From NCBI GenBank assembly GCA_965601485.1, contig OZ271846.1:1240001-1304000 (forward strand): 64,000 nucleotides of DNA. Reading direction: 5' to 3'. Positions 28,121 to 36,894 of the stretch are shown here, one piece after another; positions within the stretch are counted from its first letter, which is position 1, and the number at the start of each line of letters is the position of its first letter. The position numbers and the translations under genes were made by a program. Origin of the DNA: Methylotenera_A aquatica. Lineage in GTDB: Bacteria; Pseudomonadota; Gammaproteobacteria; Burkholderiales; Methylophilaceae. The notes under the pieces were generated by a model that saw only the letters and a program-made list of their open reading frames with translations, had not been told where the DNA came from and did not search any database.

Positions 28121-29197
28121 TTAATTGCTACTGGCAAACTGCGTCATATATTCAATTAAAGCTTGTACGCCCTCAATTGGCATGGCGTTGTAAATGCTGG
28201 CGCGCATGCCACCCACAATGCGGTGGCCTTTTAATTGCAACAAACCTTGTTCTTCAGCGCCTTTTAAAAAGGCGGCATTTAGGCTTTCATCATTCAATCT
28301 AAAGGGAATATTCATACGTGAGCGATTATGAATAGCAATGTTATTGCTGTAAAAATCGCTATTATCAACATAATCATAAAACAGCTTAGCTTTGGCCATA
28401 TTTTTCTGCTCAATCGCCGCAACACCGCCTTGCTCTAATAGCCATTCAAACACCAAGCCCGCAACGTAAATGCTATAAGTCGCTGGCGTGTTAATCATGC
28501 TTTGATTTTCCGCCTGTATTTTCCAGTTAAACACGGCTGGAGTCAGCTTTGATGCTCTATCCAATAGATCTTCTCGCACAATCACAATACATAAACCCGC
28601 TGGGCCGATATTTTTTTGTGCGCCGCCGTAAATCACACCAAAATTATTCACATCAATTGGACGCGACAAAATATGCGACGACATGTCCGCCACAATTGGT
28701 ACATCACCGGTATCGGGGATGTTATTAAACTCAACACCATTAATGGTTTCATTGGTGCAAATGTGCACGTAAGCGGCATTTTTATTTAATTGCCAGATTT
28801 TAAAATCTGGCACATGCGTAAAACCAGATTGTTCTGTATTACAGGCAACATCAATTTGCCCATAAGCGCGCGCATCTTCAACACTGCGCTTGCTCCAGGC
28901 ACCAGTCACTGCGTAATCGGCACTTCTTCCATTCAGCAGATTTAATGGAATCATCGCATTTTCAGCGATAGCGCCACCTTGCAAAAACAGTACTTTATAG
29001 TTGCTTGGTATCGCCAGCAAAGTGCGTAAATCCGCCTCAGTTTTTTCTAATATACTGGTGAACTCTTTGCCACGATGTGACATTTCCATTACAGACATGC
29101 CGCTACCATGCCAATCCAGCATTTCCGCTTGGGCGCGCTCTAACACAGCTTTTGGCAGAACCGCAGGCCCTGCTGAAAAGTTAAATATTTTTTTCAT
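28121..29197 (-). CDS. serC: Phosphoserine aminotransferase
   Basis: This 358-residue PLP enzyme begins FNFSAGPAVLPKAVLERAQ and has the PLP lysine in YGGAQKNIGPAGL. It converts 3-phosphohydroxypyruvate to phosphoserine and also serves pyridoxal phosphate synthesis. It lies 20 bp from gyrA and 20 bp from pheA, giving the gyrA-serC-pheA-hisC-aroG order known in several betaproteobacteria. Confidence 0.96.
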   Translation of the reverse strand: MKKIFNFSAGPAVLPKAVLERAQAEMLDWHGSGMSVMEMSHRGKEFTSILEKTEADLRTLLAIPSNYKVLFLQGGAIAENAMIPLNLLNGRSADYAVTGAWSKRSVEDARAYGQIDVACNTEQSGFTHVPDFKIWQLNKNAAYVHICTNETINGVEFNNIPDTGDVPIVADMSSHILSRPIDVNNFGVIYGGAQKNIGPAGLCIVIVREDLLDRASKLTPAVFNWKIQAENQSMINTPATYSIYVAGLVFEWLLEQGGVAAIEQKNMAKAKLFYDYVDNSDFYSNNIAIHNRSRMNIPFRLNDESLNAAFLKGAEEQGLLQLKGHRIVGGMRASIYNAMPIEGVQALIEYMTQFASSN

Positions 29198-29217
29198 CGC
29201 ATTAATTTTTAAAATTG

Positions 29218-31770
29218 TTAATCCGCTGGCAAGACTTCATCCGTTTCAACTATTTTCTCTAAGCCTGATAACTTTTCACCCTCGCCCAGATTAATCAAAG
29301 TTACGCCTTGCGTAGCACGGCCCAACTCACGGATTTCTTTTACACGGGTACGAATCAAGACGCCGCCTGTGGTAATCAACATAATTTCATCATCTTCATT
29401 GACTAATTTAGCCACCACCACCAAGCCATTTCGCTCGCTTACTGCAATGGCTTTAACGCCTTGTGTACCGCGGCCAGAATGACGGAAATCAGCCAGCACT
29501 GTGCGTTTGCCATAACCATTTTCAGTGGCCACCAACACTGTTTGCTGGTCGTTATCGGCAATCAACAATGACAATACTTGTTGTTTTGCAGCCAGCTTCA
29601 TACCGCGTACGCCGCGTGTAGCACGGCCCATTGGGCGTACATCACCTTCAGTGAACCAAACCGCTTTACCGCCATTAGAGACCAAGACAATATCGTTGTT
29701 GCCGTTGGTCACTTCTGCGCCGATCAAGTAATCATCATCATCCAGATTAATAGCGATAATGCCGGATTTACGCGGATTAGCGAATTCGCTCAAAGCCGTT
29801 TTCTTGACAGTTCCTTGTGCAGTAGCCATAAAGATAAAGCGACTCTCGTCAAATTCTTTTACCGCTAAAATCGCGTTGATTTTTTCGCCTTCTTCAAGCG
29901 GGAATAAGTTGACTATTGGCTTACCACGGCCAATACGGCTTCCTTGAGGCACTTCATATACTTTTAACCAGTACACACGGCCACGGCTAGAGAAGCACAA
30001 GATATAGTCATGCGTGTTCGCCACAAACATCTTATCGATAAAGTCATCTTCTTTTGTCGGTGCCGCTTGCTTACCACGGCCACCACGGCGCTGTGCTCTG
30101 TACTCATCCAGCGGCTGAGATTTCACATAACCAGTGTGGGATAAAGTTACCACTACGTCTTGCGGCGTAATCAAATCTTCTAAGTTCAAGTCTTGCGCAT
30201 TAGCGACGATTTCACTACGGCGTTTATCGCCAAATTGCTTGCGAATTTCAGTTAATTCATCGGTAATCATGGCTGTCACGCGTGATGCATTGGCTAAAAT
30301 ATTTAATAAATCCGCAATCACATCCATCACTTCTTTGTACTCAGAAACGACTTTATCTTGCTCTAAACCAGTTAAGCGTTGCAGTCGCATTTGCAGAATT
30401 TCTTGTGCCTGAATATCACTTAATTTGTAACCGTTTGGCGTTAAACCAAAATCGACAGACAACCCCTCAGGGCGTGAAGCTTCCATCGCCGCACGTTTAA
30501 GCATCTCTTCTACTACTGGTGAACTCCACACTTTCGCCATCAAATCAATTTTGGCTTCTGGCGGCGTTGGTGCGGCTTTAATTAGCGCAATCATTTCATC
30601 TACGTTGGCAAGTGCAACGGCTAAACCCTCTAAAATATGACCACGCGCACGTGCTTTTTTCAACTCAAATACAGTACGGCGCGTAATTACTTCACGTCTG
30701 TGACGTAAAAACGCTTCTAGCATTTGTTTTAAATTTAACAATCGCGGTTGACCATCTAACAAGGCCACCATGTTCATACCAAACGTGTCTTGCAGTTGCG
30801 TTTGCTTGTAGAGATTATTCAACACAACTTCTGCAATTTCGCCACGTTTAAGCTCAATCACCACTCGCATACCTGATTTATCAGACTCATCGCGCAGGTC
30901 AGAAATACCTTCGATTTTCTTTTCGTTAACTAATTCTGCGATTTTTTCAACAAAGGTTTTTTTGTTTACTTGGTAAGGTAATTCGTCAACAATTAAAGCT
31001 TGACGACCGCCGCGCTCTAAATCCTCCACATGAGTACGGCCACGCATCACCACACGGCCACGGCCTGTACGGTAGCCCTCTTTAACACCAACGGTGCCAT
31101 AAATAATTCCAGCTGTTGGAAAGTCTGGTGCTGGCACTAAATCAATTAGCTCTTCAATACCCGTTTCTGGATCTTTAAGCAGCGCGAAGCACGCGTCCAG
31201 TACTTCATTAATATTGTGTGGCGGAATGTTGGTCGCCATACCCACTGCTATACCCGAGCTGCCATTAATAAGCAGATTAGGAATACGTGCTGGCATTATC
31301 AGCGGCTCATGCTCGCTGCCATCATAGTTAGGGCCAAAATCAACGGTTTCTTTGTCAATATCGGCTAATAATTCATGTGCGATTTTTGACATACGAATTT
31401 CGGTGTAACGCATTGCCGCCGCGTTATCGCCATCCACCGAGCCAAAGTTACCTTGACCATCCACCAACATGTAACGCAAGCTAAAATCTTGTGCCATACG
31501 AACAATCGTATCGTAAACTGCGGTATCGCCATGCGGATGGTATTTACCAATCACATCGCCCACAATACGGGCCGATTTTTTGTAAGGTTTGTTGTAATCG
31601 TTGCTTAATTCGTGCATCGCAAATAAAACACGCCTGTGCACAGGCTTTAAACCATCACGCACATCGGGTAGTGCACGTCCCACAATTACGCTCATAGCGT
31701 AATCAAGATACGAACGCCGCATCTCATCTTCTAAACTGATTGGCAGGGTTTCTTTAGCGAATTGATCCAT
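29218..31770 (-). CDS. gyrA: DNA gyrase subunit A
   Basis: From ATG 31770 this is an 850-residue protein beginning MDQFAKETLPISLEDEMRRS, as in other gyrases; ATG 31818 would add 16 non-conserved residues and is not chosen. The catalytic Tyr is Tyr122 (MRYTEIR). The quinolone-resistance region reads GDTAVYD at residues 81-87, with Thr at the position of E. coli Ser83, a natural variant in several species. The GyrA box QRRGGRGK is at about residue 555, followed by the beta-pinwheel CTD. It is the first gene of the gyrA-serC-pheA run. Confidence 0.97.
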   Translation of the reverse strand: MDQFAKETLPISLEDEMRRSYLDYAMSVIVGRALPDVRDGLKPVHRRVLFAMHELSNDYNKPYKKSARIVGDVIGKYHPHGDTAVYDTIVRMAQDFSLRYMLVDGQGNFGSVDGDNAAAMRYTEIRMSKIAHELLADIDKETVDFGPNYDGSEHEPLIMPARIPNLLINGSSGIAVGMATNIPPHNINEVLDACFALLKDPETGIEELIDLVPAPDFPTAGIIYGTVGVKEGYRTGRGRVVMRGRTHVEDLERGGRQALIVDELPYQVNKKTFVEKIAELVNEKKIEGISDLRDESDKSGMRVVIELKRGEIAEVVLNNLYKQTQLQDTFGMNMVALLDGQPRLLNLKQMLEAFLRHRREVITRRTVFELKKARARGHILEGLAVALANVDEMIALIKAAPTPPEAKIDLMAKVWSSPVVEEMLKRAAMEASRPEGLSVDFGLTPNGYKLSDIQAQEILQMRLQRLTGLEQDKVVSEYKEVMDVIADLLNILANASRVTAMITDELTEIRKQFGDKRRSEIVANAQDLNLEDLITPQDVVVTLSHTGYVKSQPLDEYRAQRRGGRGKQAAPTKEDDFIDKMFVANTHDYILCFSSRGRVYWLKVYEVPQGSRIGRGKPIVNLFPLEEGEKINAILAVKEFDESRFIFMATAQGTVKKTALSEFANPRKSGIIAINLDDDDYLIGAEVTNGNNDIVLVSNGGKAVWFTEGDVRPMGRATRGVRGMKLAAKQQVLSLLIADNDQQTVLVATENGYGKRTVLADFRHSGRGTQGVKAIAVSERNGLVVVAKLVNEDDEIMLITTGGVLIRTRVKEIRELGRATQGVTLINLGEGEKLSGLEKIVETDEVLPAD

Positions 31771-31949
31771 TAGATTTTCCGTGAAATTTCCGTCGTTTTT
31801 TTGTGAAATTTTAAGCACTGTTTACGTGCTTTTTTAATTGCTTTACCACCCAAATATTAGCACAACTACCCCTGTAAAACACTTTAAAAGTTGCCTAATA
31901 TTGACTATTCACGTATCAAAATACTAAAAAAAATCTTTTATAATTCCAT

Positions 31950-31985
31950 TAAAATTTATTTAAATTCAAATTTAAATAAATTTTA
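31950..31985. repeat. Perfect 17-bp-arm A/T inverted repeat between gyrA and the rubrerythrin gene
   Basis: TAAAATTTATTTAAATT (31950-31966) is followed by CA and then its exact reverse complement (31969-31985). Both arms are pure A/T. The palindrome lies in the 330-bp divergent region, about 115 bp before the rubrerythrin ATG. It could be a dimeric-regulator site or a cruciform; it has no GC stem and is a poor terminator. The rest of 31771-32100 is AT-rich with no gene. Confidence 0.85.
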
Positions 31986-32055
31986 TTTATCAATTTAATT
32001 AAAATAAACAATTAGACAATTTGTAATTAAAGCGTATTGTTTTTATTACGGTAGG

Positions 32056-32096
32056 TATAATTTTTTACTTACCATTAAAAACTATTTTAAGGAGAT
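32056..32096 (+). promoter_or_regulatory. -10 box and ribosome site of the rubrerythrin operon
   Basis: A perfect TATAAT is at 32056-32061 and a strong Shine-Dalgarno AAGGAGAT at 32089-32096, 4 bp before the ATG. No good -35 is visible at the normal spacing (CGTATT would fall there), which suggests activator dependence. Confidence 0.6.
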
Positions 32097-32100
32097 CAAC

Positions 32101-32520
32101 ATGCAACTAAAAGGATCTAAAACCGAAACCTGCTTAAAAGACGCATTTGCAGGCGAATCACAAGCTAACCGTCGTTATTTGTACTTTGCAAACAAGGCCG
32201 ATGTTGAAGGCCAAAATGATGTTGCTGCCTTATTTCGCTCAACCGCTGAAGGTGAAACAGGTCACGCGCATGGCCACTTAGAATTTTTAGAAGCCTCTGG
32301 CGATCCAGCAACTGGTTTGCCCATTGGTCCTACAAGACAAAATTTAGAGTCAGCAGTAGCGGGCGAAACACATGAGTACACGGATATGTACCCAGGAATG
32401 GCTAGAACGGCACGCGAAGAAGGATTTGATGAAATTGCTGATTGGTTTGAAACCTTAGCAAAAGCTGAGCGTAGCCATGCTAACCGATACGCTAAGGCAC
32501 TAGCCGAACTTGTGGATTAA
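32101..32520 (+). CDS. Rubrerythrin-like diiron protein without rubredoxin domain
   Basis: This 139-residue four-helix protein has two ferritin-like iron ligand sets: GESQANRRYLYFA and EGETGHAHGHLEF in the first half, GETHEYTDMYPG and KAERSHANRY in the second. The C-terminal rubredoxin domain of classical rubrerythrin is absent, so an external electron donor is required. Such proteins reduce peroxide. It leads a three-gene group with the HdrD/GlpC-like and DUF3501 genes; that fixed neighbourhood suggests the Fe-S protein is linked to its redox cycle. Confidence 0.88.
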   Translation: MQLKGSKTETCLKDAFAGESQANRRYLYFANKADVEGQNDVAALFRSTAEGETGHAHGHLEFLEASGDPATGLPIGPTRQNLESAVAGETHEYTDMYPGMARTAREEGFDEIADWFETLAKAERSHANRYAKALAELVD

Positions 32521-32537
32521 ATAAAATAATAGTGAGT

Positions 32538-32568
32538 TGGTGTAAGTACAAAACCTGTATTTACACCA
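32538..32568 (+). other. Hairpin between the rubrerythrin and HdrD-like genes
   Basis: TGGTGTAA (32538-32545) and TTACACCA (32561-32568) form an 8-bp stem with no U-run after it, so it is not a full terminator. It may stabilise or process the upstream message, making the rubrerythrin transcript more abundant. Confidence 0.5.
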
Positions 32569-32596
32569 TCCAAAAATCATCTTTTGCGAGGTTAAT

Positions 32597-33946
32597 ATGA
32601 GCCGTGAAGGTAACTTAGAAGCCCCTACCCGCCATGCCTTAGATTGGCAGAATCCTGATTTTTACAACGAAGACAGCTTAAATCACGAGCTTGAACGTGT
32701 GTTTGACATTTGCCATGGCTGTAGACGCTGTGTGAGCTTGTGTAATAGCTTTCCAACGCTTTTCGATTTGGTTGACAACAACCCCACTATGGAAGTGGAA
32801 GGGGTTGATAAAAAAGACTTCATGAAGGTGGTTGACCAATGCTACATGTGCGATTTGTGCTACATGACCAAATGCCCTTACACGCCACCGCACGAATGGA
32901 ACCTCGATTTTCCGCACACCATGCTGCGCGCCAAAGCCATCAAATTTAAAAAAGGAGAAGTGGGATTTAACGAAAAATTGTTAGCATCAACTGATTTACA
33001 TGGGCAGTTTGCTGGCATACCAATAGTCGTACAAACCATTAACGCGGTGAACAATACAAAACTGATGCGCACAGTGATGGAAAAAACCTTGGAAGTTGAT
33101 AAGCACGCTTGGTTACCCAGTTTTGCCAAAACAAAATTTAGGAGCAGCGCAGCAAAAAGTCAAGATTTTGCAGTGAAAGATGGCATTAAAACGCCAGGGA
33201 AAGTCGCCATTTATAGTACTTGCTATGTAAATTACAACGAACCTGGCATTGGTCACGATTTACTAAAGGTGTTGGATCACAACGAAATACCATACATATT
33301 AGTTCAAAAGGAACAGTGCTGCGGCATGCCAAAATTAGAGCTAGGCGATTTAGAAGCAGTTGCAAATGCCAAACAGGCCAATATCGCACATTTGGCACCA
33401 TACGCCAAAGAGGGTTACGCAATCTTAAGCGCTATTCCTTCCTGTACGTTAATGTTTAAACAAGAAATACCGCTTATGTTTCCTGATTGTACAGACACTA
33501 AATTGGTGCAAGATGCTATGTGGGACCCTTTTGAATATTTAATCGCCCGTAGCAAAGATGGATTACTTAAAACCGACTTCAAAACGCCGTTGGGTAAAAT
33601 TAGTTACCATATTCCTTGCCATGGCAGAGTGCAAAATATTGGGAAAAAAACTGAGGAATTTTTAAAGCTGATTCCAGACACTAGCATTCAAACTACAGAG
33701 CGTTGTTCAGGCCATGCAGGTACTTATGGCGTAAAAAAAGCGCATCATGCAATGGCAAAAAAAATTGGCAAGCCTGTGGCTAAACTAATGGCGAGTAATG
33801 CGCCTGATTACATTAGCTCTGATTGCCAGTTAGCAGGACATCATTTAGAGCAAATCATAAATGAAAATAAGCTCAATAATGACGAAAAACCTGCGCAATT
33901 AGCACACCCACTTAGCTTAGTCAGAATAGCTTACGGACTTAAATAG
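32597..33946 (+). CDS. HdrD/GlpC-like iron-sulfur protein (CCG domains)
   Basis: This 449-residue protein has two 4Fe-4S motifs near the N terminus, CHGCRRCVSLC (about residues 39-49) and CYMCDLCYMTKCP (about 82-94). A C-terminal CCG-type region follows, with STCYVNYNEPG, EQCCGMPKLELGDLEA, PSCTLMFKQEIPLM and RCSGHAGTYG. This is the heterodisulfide reductase D/glycerol-3-phosphate dehydrogenase C layout. No flavin dehydrogenase or membrane partner is encoded nearby, so it is not a normal GlpC. Constant association with rubrerythrin and DUF3501 suggests a role in electron transfer in the oxidative stress response; the substrate is unknown. Confidence 0.85.
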   Translation: MSREGNLEAPTRHALDWQNPDFYNEDSLNHELERVFDICHGCRRCVSLCNSFPTLFDLVDNNPTMEVEGVDKKDFMKVVDQCYMCDLCYMTKCPYTPPHEWNLDFPHTMLRAKAIKFKKGEVGFNEKLLASTDLHGQFAGIPIVVQTINAVNNTKLMRTVMEKTLEVDKHAWLPSFAKTKFRSSAAKSQDFAVKDGIKTPGKVAIYSTCYVNYNEPGIGHDLLKVLDHNEIPYILVQKEQCCGMPKLELGDLEAVANAKQANIAHLAPYAKEGYAILSAIPSCTLMFKQEIPLMFPDCTDTKLVQDAMWDPFEYLIARSKDGLLKTDFKTPLGKISYHIPCHGRVQNIGKKTEEFLKLIPDTSIQTTERCSGHAGTYGVKKAHHAMAKKIGKPVAKLMASNAPDYISSDCQLAGHHLEQIINENKLNNDEKPAQLAHPLSLVRIAYGLK

Positions 33947-33964
33947 AGAATTAAAGGATATCAA

Positions 33965-34543
33965 ATGAGCATTACACGCGATAATATTATGACCTTAGAA
34001 GCGTATAGCAAATACCGTAAAGAAAATAAAACCAGCATTATGGCGCATCGACAGCTACGCTCTGTGCGCTTGGGCGAACACTTAAATATGCAGTTTGAAA
34101 GTGAATTGACGATTCGCTATCAAATTCAAGAAATTTTGCGCGTTGAAAAGCAGTTTGAGGAGCAAGGCATACAAGACGAGTTAGACGCTTACGCGCCATT
34201 AGTTCCAGATGGCAGCAATTGGAAAGCTACTATGCTGATTGAATATACCGATGTTGATCAACGCAAAATCGCGCTGACGCAACTTATTGGTATTGAAGAC
34301 ATGACTTACATTGAAGTAGAGGGCTTTAAGCGAGTTTATGCGATTTCAGATGAAGACCTAGACCGCGAAACCGAAACCAAAACCAGCGCTGTACATTTTT
34401 GCCGCTTTGAATTTAACGAAGCGGCAAAAAAGGCCATTAAATATGGTGCAAAAGTCACACTTGGTTGCGATCACCCCAATTACACGGTGCGTGTGAGCAT
34501 TCCTCTGAATCAGCTTGAATCGTTAAGAGAAGACTTAAACTAA
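33965..34543 (+). CDS. DUF3501 family protein
   Basis: This 192-residue protein begins MSITRDNIMTLEAYSKYRKE and contains HLNMQFESELTIRYQIQEIL, VPDGSNWKATMLIEYTDVDQR, and a C-terminal LGCDHPNYTVRVSIPLNQLE. The family has no known activity but is recurrently the third gene after rubrerythrin and an HdrD-like protein. It starts 19 bp after the HdrD-like gene, with a GGAT purine run upstream. It ends 2 bp before the convergent ridA. Confidence 0.88.
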   Translation: MSITRDNIMTLEAYSKYRKENKTSIMAHRQLRSVRLGEHLNMQFESELTIRYQIQEILRVEKQFEEQGIQDELDAYAPLVPDGSNWKATMLIEYTDVDQRKIALTQLIGIEDMTYIEVEGFKRVYAISDEDLDRETETKTSAVHFCRFEFNEAAKKAIKYGAKVTLGCDHPNYTVRVSIPLNQLESLREDLN

Positions 34544-34545
34544 GC

Positions 34546-34929
34546 TTAGCTTAGGTCAACAATTGCTTCGATTTCAACTAAAACATCGCGTGGCAGTTTG
34601 GCCACTTGCACGGTAGAACGCGATGGCGTGTGAGTGCCAAATGCATCGCCGTAAATGCGGTTCATTTCAACAAAGTCGTCTAAATTTTTCAAAAATACAG
34701 TAGTTTTAACGACCTTACTTAAATCGGCGCCCGCCGCCTCAATCACCGCTTTTAAATTAGCCAAAACCTGTGTCGTTTGCACCACAATATCGCCATTGTT
34801 TAATGTGCCATCTGGGCGAAGCGCAATTTGACCAGAGGTAAACAATAAATTACCAACTACCATGGCTTGTGAATAAGGGCCAATAGCGGGTGGAGCGAGT
34901 GGAGTTTGAATTACTTGCATGTAAAACAC
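34546..34929 (-). CDS. ridA: RidA family 2-iminobutanoate/2-iminopropanoate deaminase
   Basis: This 127-residue protein carries the RidA signature (APPAIGPYSQAMVVGNLLFT, SGQIALRPDGTL, the Arg in PSRSTVQVAKLPRDVLVEIEA). It hydrolyses reactive imines made by PLP enzymes. It is 12 bp downstream of alr, a PLP enzyme, on the same strand. ATG 34929 could be replaced by the Met at residue 4 (MQVIQTPLAP), which is nearer to the usual family start. Confidence 0.93.
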   Translation of the reverse strand: MFYMQVIQTPLAPPAIGPYSQAMVVGNLLFTSGQIALRPDGTLNNGDIVVQTTQVLANLKAVIEAAGADLSKVVKTTVFLKNLDDFVEMNRIYGDAFGTHTPSRSTVQVAKLPRDVLVEIEAIVDLS

Positions 34930-34941
34930 CTTTTTAAAAAA

Positions 34942-36066
34942 TTATGTTATTGAATCCGTATCTGACTGATTTGTATCAGAATAGCGAAATTGTACTCGTT
35001 TAACGTTGCAAAACAATTCGTATGCAATGGTACCTGCCGCTTTTGCGACAGCATTGGCCTGCACTTGATCTCCCCAGAGCTCCACTGAACTGCCAACATG
35101 GGTAGCAGTAATATGCGTTAAATCAACCATTAACATATCCATGGATACACGGCCGATTACTGTTGTAATTTGTCCGTTAACAGCCACAGGTGCCCCAATT
35201 GTAGAGCGAGGATAGCCATCACCATAGCCACAAGCCACCACTCCAACCAGCATATCTCGCGTGGCGGTAAAGATGCTACCATAACCAATTGAATCGCCTT
35301 GATGAATACTGTGTATAGAGATAATTTGTGAGCTTAATTGCATCACAGGTCGTAAACTTTGATTATGCAAATGCGTGTCGATAGGATGCGCACCATATAG
35401 CATAATACCTGGACGTGACCAGTGTTTTTGCGGATGCGAGACAAAAACTTGCGGCCAGCCAAGCACCGCTGCAGAGTTAGCTAAACTGGCATCTTTTAGC
35501 GAATGATTTTTAGTAGATAGCACAGTATGCTGGAACAAAGCCAATTGTTGCAATGTATGAGATGAGTTTAAATTATCGGCATTGGCAAAATGGCTCATGG
35601 GCACAATTTTTGAAATATTGGCGTGTTGATTAAGTCGCTCAAACGCGCTGATATATTGTTCTGGCGATAATCCGACCCTGTGCATACCAGAATCCAGCTT
35701 CAGCCAAACTTGTACTGGCTTAGTCAGCTTGCTTGCCAGCAATTGATTGACTTGCCATTGCGCATGCAGCACTAGCCATAAATCGTTAGCTACAATTTCG
35801 GCTAACTCAGCCATTTCAAAAAAACCTTCTAATAATAGAATAGGATTTTTAATGCCGGCTTTACGCAGCTCTAATGCCTCTTCTAAGCAAGCTACTGCAA
35901 ATCCATCTGCCTCATTGGAAATGGCTTTTGCACACTTTATTGCGCCATGCCCATAAGCATTGGCCTTAACGACCGCTAAGGCGTTACCTCCATGCTGCTG
36001 CTTAGCAACACGGTAATTGTGTCTAAATGCATCTAAGCGAATATGAGCAATAGCTGGGCGTGACAT
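34942..36066 (-). CDS. alr: Alanine racemase
   Basis: This 374-residue fold-type III PLP enzyme has the PLP lysine in ALAVVKANAYGHGA (Lys at about residue 34) and the catalytic-tyrosine region DSIGYGSIF at about residue 255. LDSGMHRVGL and GIMLYGAHP are also present. It supplies D-alanine for peptidoglycan. It is transcribed together with ridA. Confidence 0.94.
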   Translation of the reverse strand: MSRPAIAHIRLDAFRHNYRVAKQQHGGNALAVVKANAYGHGAIKCAKAISNEADGFAVACLEEALELRKAGIKNPILLLEGFFEMAELAEIVANDLWLVLHAQWQVNQLLASKLTKPVQVWLKLDSGMHRVGLSPEQYISAFERLNQHANISKIVPMSHFANADNLNSSHTLQQLALFQHTVLSTKNHSLKDASLANSAAVLGWPQVFVSHPQKHWSRPGIMLYGAHPIDTHLHNQSLRPVMQLSSQIISIHSIHQGDSIGYGSIFTATRDMLVGVVACGYGDGYPRSTIGAPVAVNGQITTVIGRVSMDMLMVDLTHITATHVGSSVELWGDQVQANAVAKAAGTIAYELFCNVKRVQFRYSDTNQSDTDSIT

Positions 36067-36096
36067 AGCGCGTATAAATTTGATTAAAAGGTTTAT

Positions 36097-36119
36097 AAAG
36101 CGTAAGCAAATTACGCTTT
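36097..36119 (-). other. Perfect hairpin upstream of alr
   Basis: AAAGCGTAA and TTACGCTTT are separated by GCAAA (9-bp perfect arms), 31 bp upstream of the alr start and downstream of the minus-strand tRNA. It has no strong U-run. It may end tRNA-Leu transcription or act in the alr leader. Confidence 0.5.
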
Positions 36120-36225
36120 AATATAATAACGCACATTTAATCATAGCTTAAAACAATCCAATTAAAAGTGATTGGATAATAATGAGCGCTTTGGCATAGA
36201 TTAATACATACATATTAAACACACG

Positions 36226-36255
36226 CATACATCGCTTAAAAGTAAGCAATGTATG
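36226..36255 (-). terminator. Possible terminator or 3' hairpin of tRNA-Leu
   Basis: CATACAT and ATGTATG form an outer stem, and GCTTA and TAAGC an inner stem with an AAAG loop. It lies 30 bp after the encoded CCA on the minus strand. The following U-run is weak (TGTGTTTAAT). Confidence 0.4.
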
Positions 36256-36284
36256 TTGTATTTAAAGGGGATTTAAAACTTATT

Positions 36285-36370
36285 TGGTGCGAAAGGAGAG
36301 ACTCGAACTCTCACGCCTTACAGCGCTGGAACCTAAATCCAGTGCGTCTACCAATTCCGCCACTCTCGCA
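36285..36370 (-). tRNA. tRNA-Leu, anticodon UAG, CCA encoded
   Basis: The minus strand reads TGCGAGAGTGGCGGAATTGG from 36370. The 7-bp acceptor stem pairs TGCGAGA with TTTCGCA. The D-arm contains GGTAGACGC. The anticodon stem CTGGA/TCCAG encloses TTTAGGT, so the anticodon is TAG (codon CUA). A long variable arm, as in leucine tRNAs, precedes GTTCGAGTC, and CCA is encoded at 36285-36287. The length is 86 nt. Confidence 0.96.
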
Positions 36371-36554
36371 GGTAATTCCTAATTTTTTGAACGTTACTAA
36401 ATCAACAAGTTGCTTATTGTATCTCAATTTATAGTCATTTGATAAGAGATAGTCACTGTTATACGACAAATATTATCGCAATGCGCATAAGTTGATTGAC
36501 AACCAAGCACCACTAATTGCAAGATGTTAGCTAATTTAAAGGAAGGTCAGATTT

Positions 36555-36803
36555 ATGCAAAGCTCATCATACACCGCCGAAAACAATATGCTACGCGCAG
36601 AATTAGAACTATTAATGAAAGAGCGCGAAACACTTTTAATTATTGCAGGCGCTGCCACTGGCTTAATCGCCGAATTAAATACGCATGATTTACCAATACG
36701 TACGGTAGAAGCGGCTGATTTATTGGCAACAACCATTAATAAATTATCAGAAGAAACTTTACAAGATGCACTTGGTGCCGTGCACGCTACTATTGATGCT
36801 TAA
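36555..36803 (+). CDS. Small helical protein of unknown function
   Basis: This 82-residue protein has an excellent ribosome site (AAGGAAGG, 8 bp upstream). The sequence is mostly helical: a charged heptad stretch (AENNMLRAELELLMKERETL, residues 9-28), a small-residue hydrophobic patch (LIIAGAATGLIAEL) and a second amphipathic helix. It has no signal peptide, cysteines or recognised family. The space 36371-36554 holds its likely promoter. It precedes the RND efflux operon by 91 bp on the same strand, but dependence on it is not shown. Confidence 0.7.
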   Translation: MQSSSYTAENNMLRAELELLMKERETLLIIAGAATGLIAELNTHDLPIRTVEAADLLATTINKLSEETLQDALGAVHATIDA

Positions 36804-36894
36804 AATTTGTGATGCCTAAAGTTTGATGCTTTAAGAGAATGTAATCTGTTGATACATTTATCCCTGTAACCGCCTATTTAACTTCTCTTTTTAT

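Noticed and set aside
31771..31818. Longer GyrA start at ATG 31818
   Set aside because: The 16 added residues are not part of GyrA; MDQFAKETL at 31770 fits the family.
36249..36434. 61-codon plus-strand ORF across the tRNA
   Set aside because: It lies antisense to a clear tRNA-Leu and encodes nothing recognisable.
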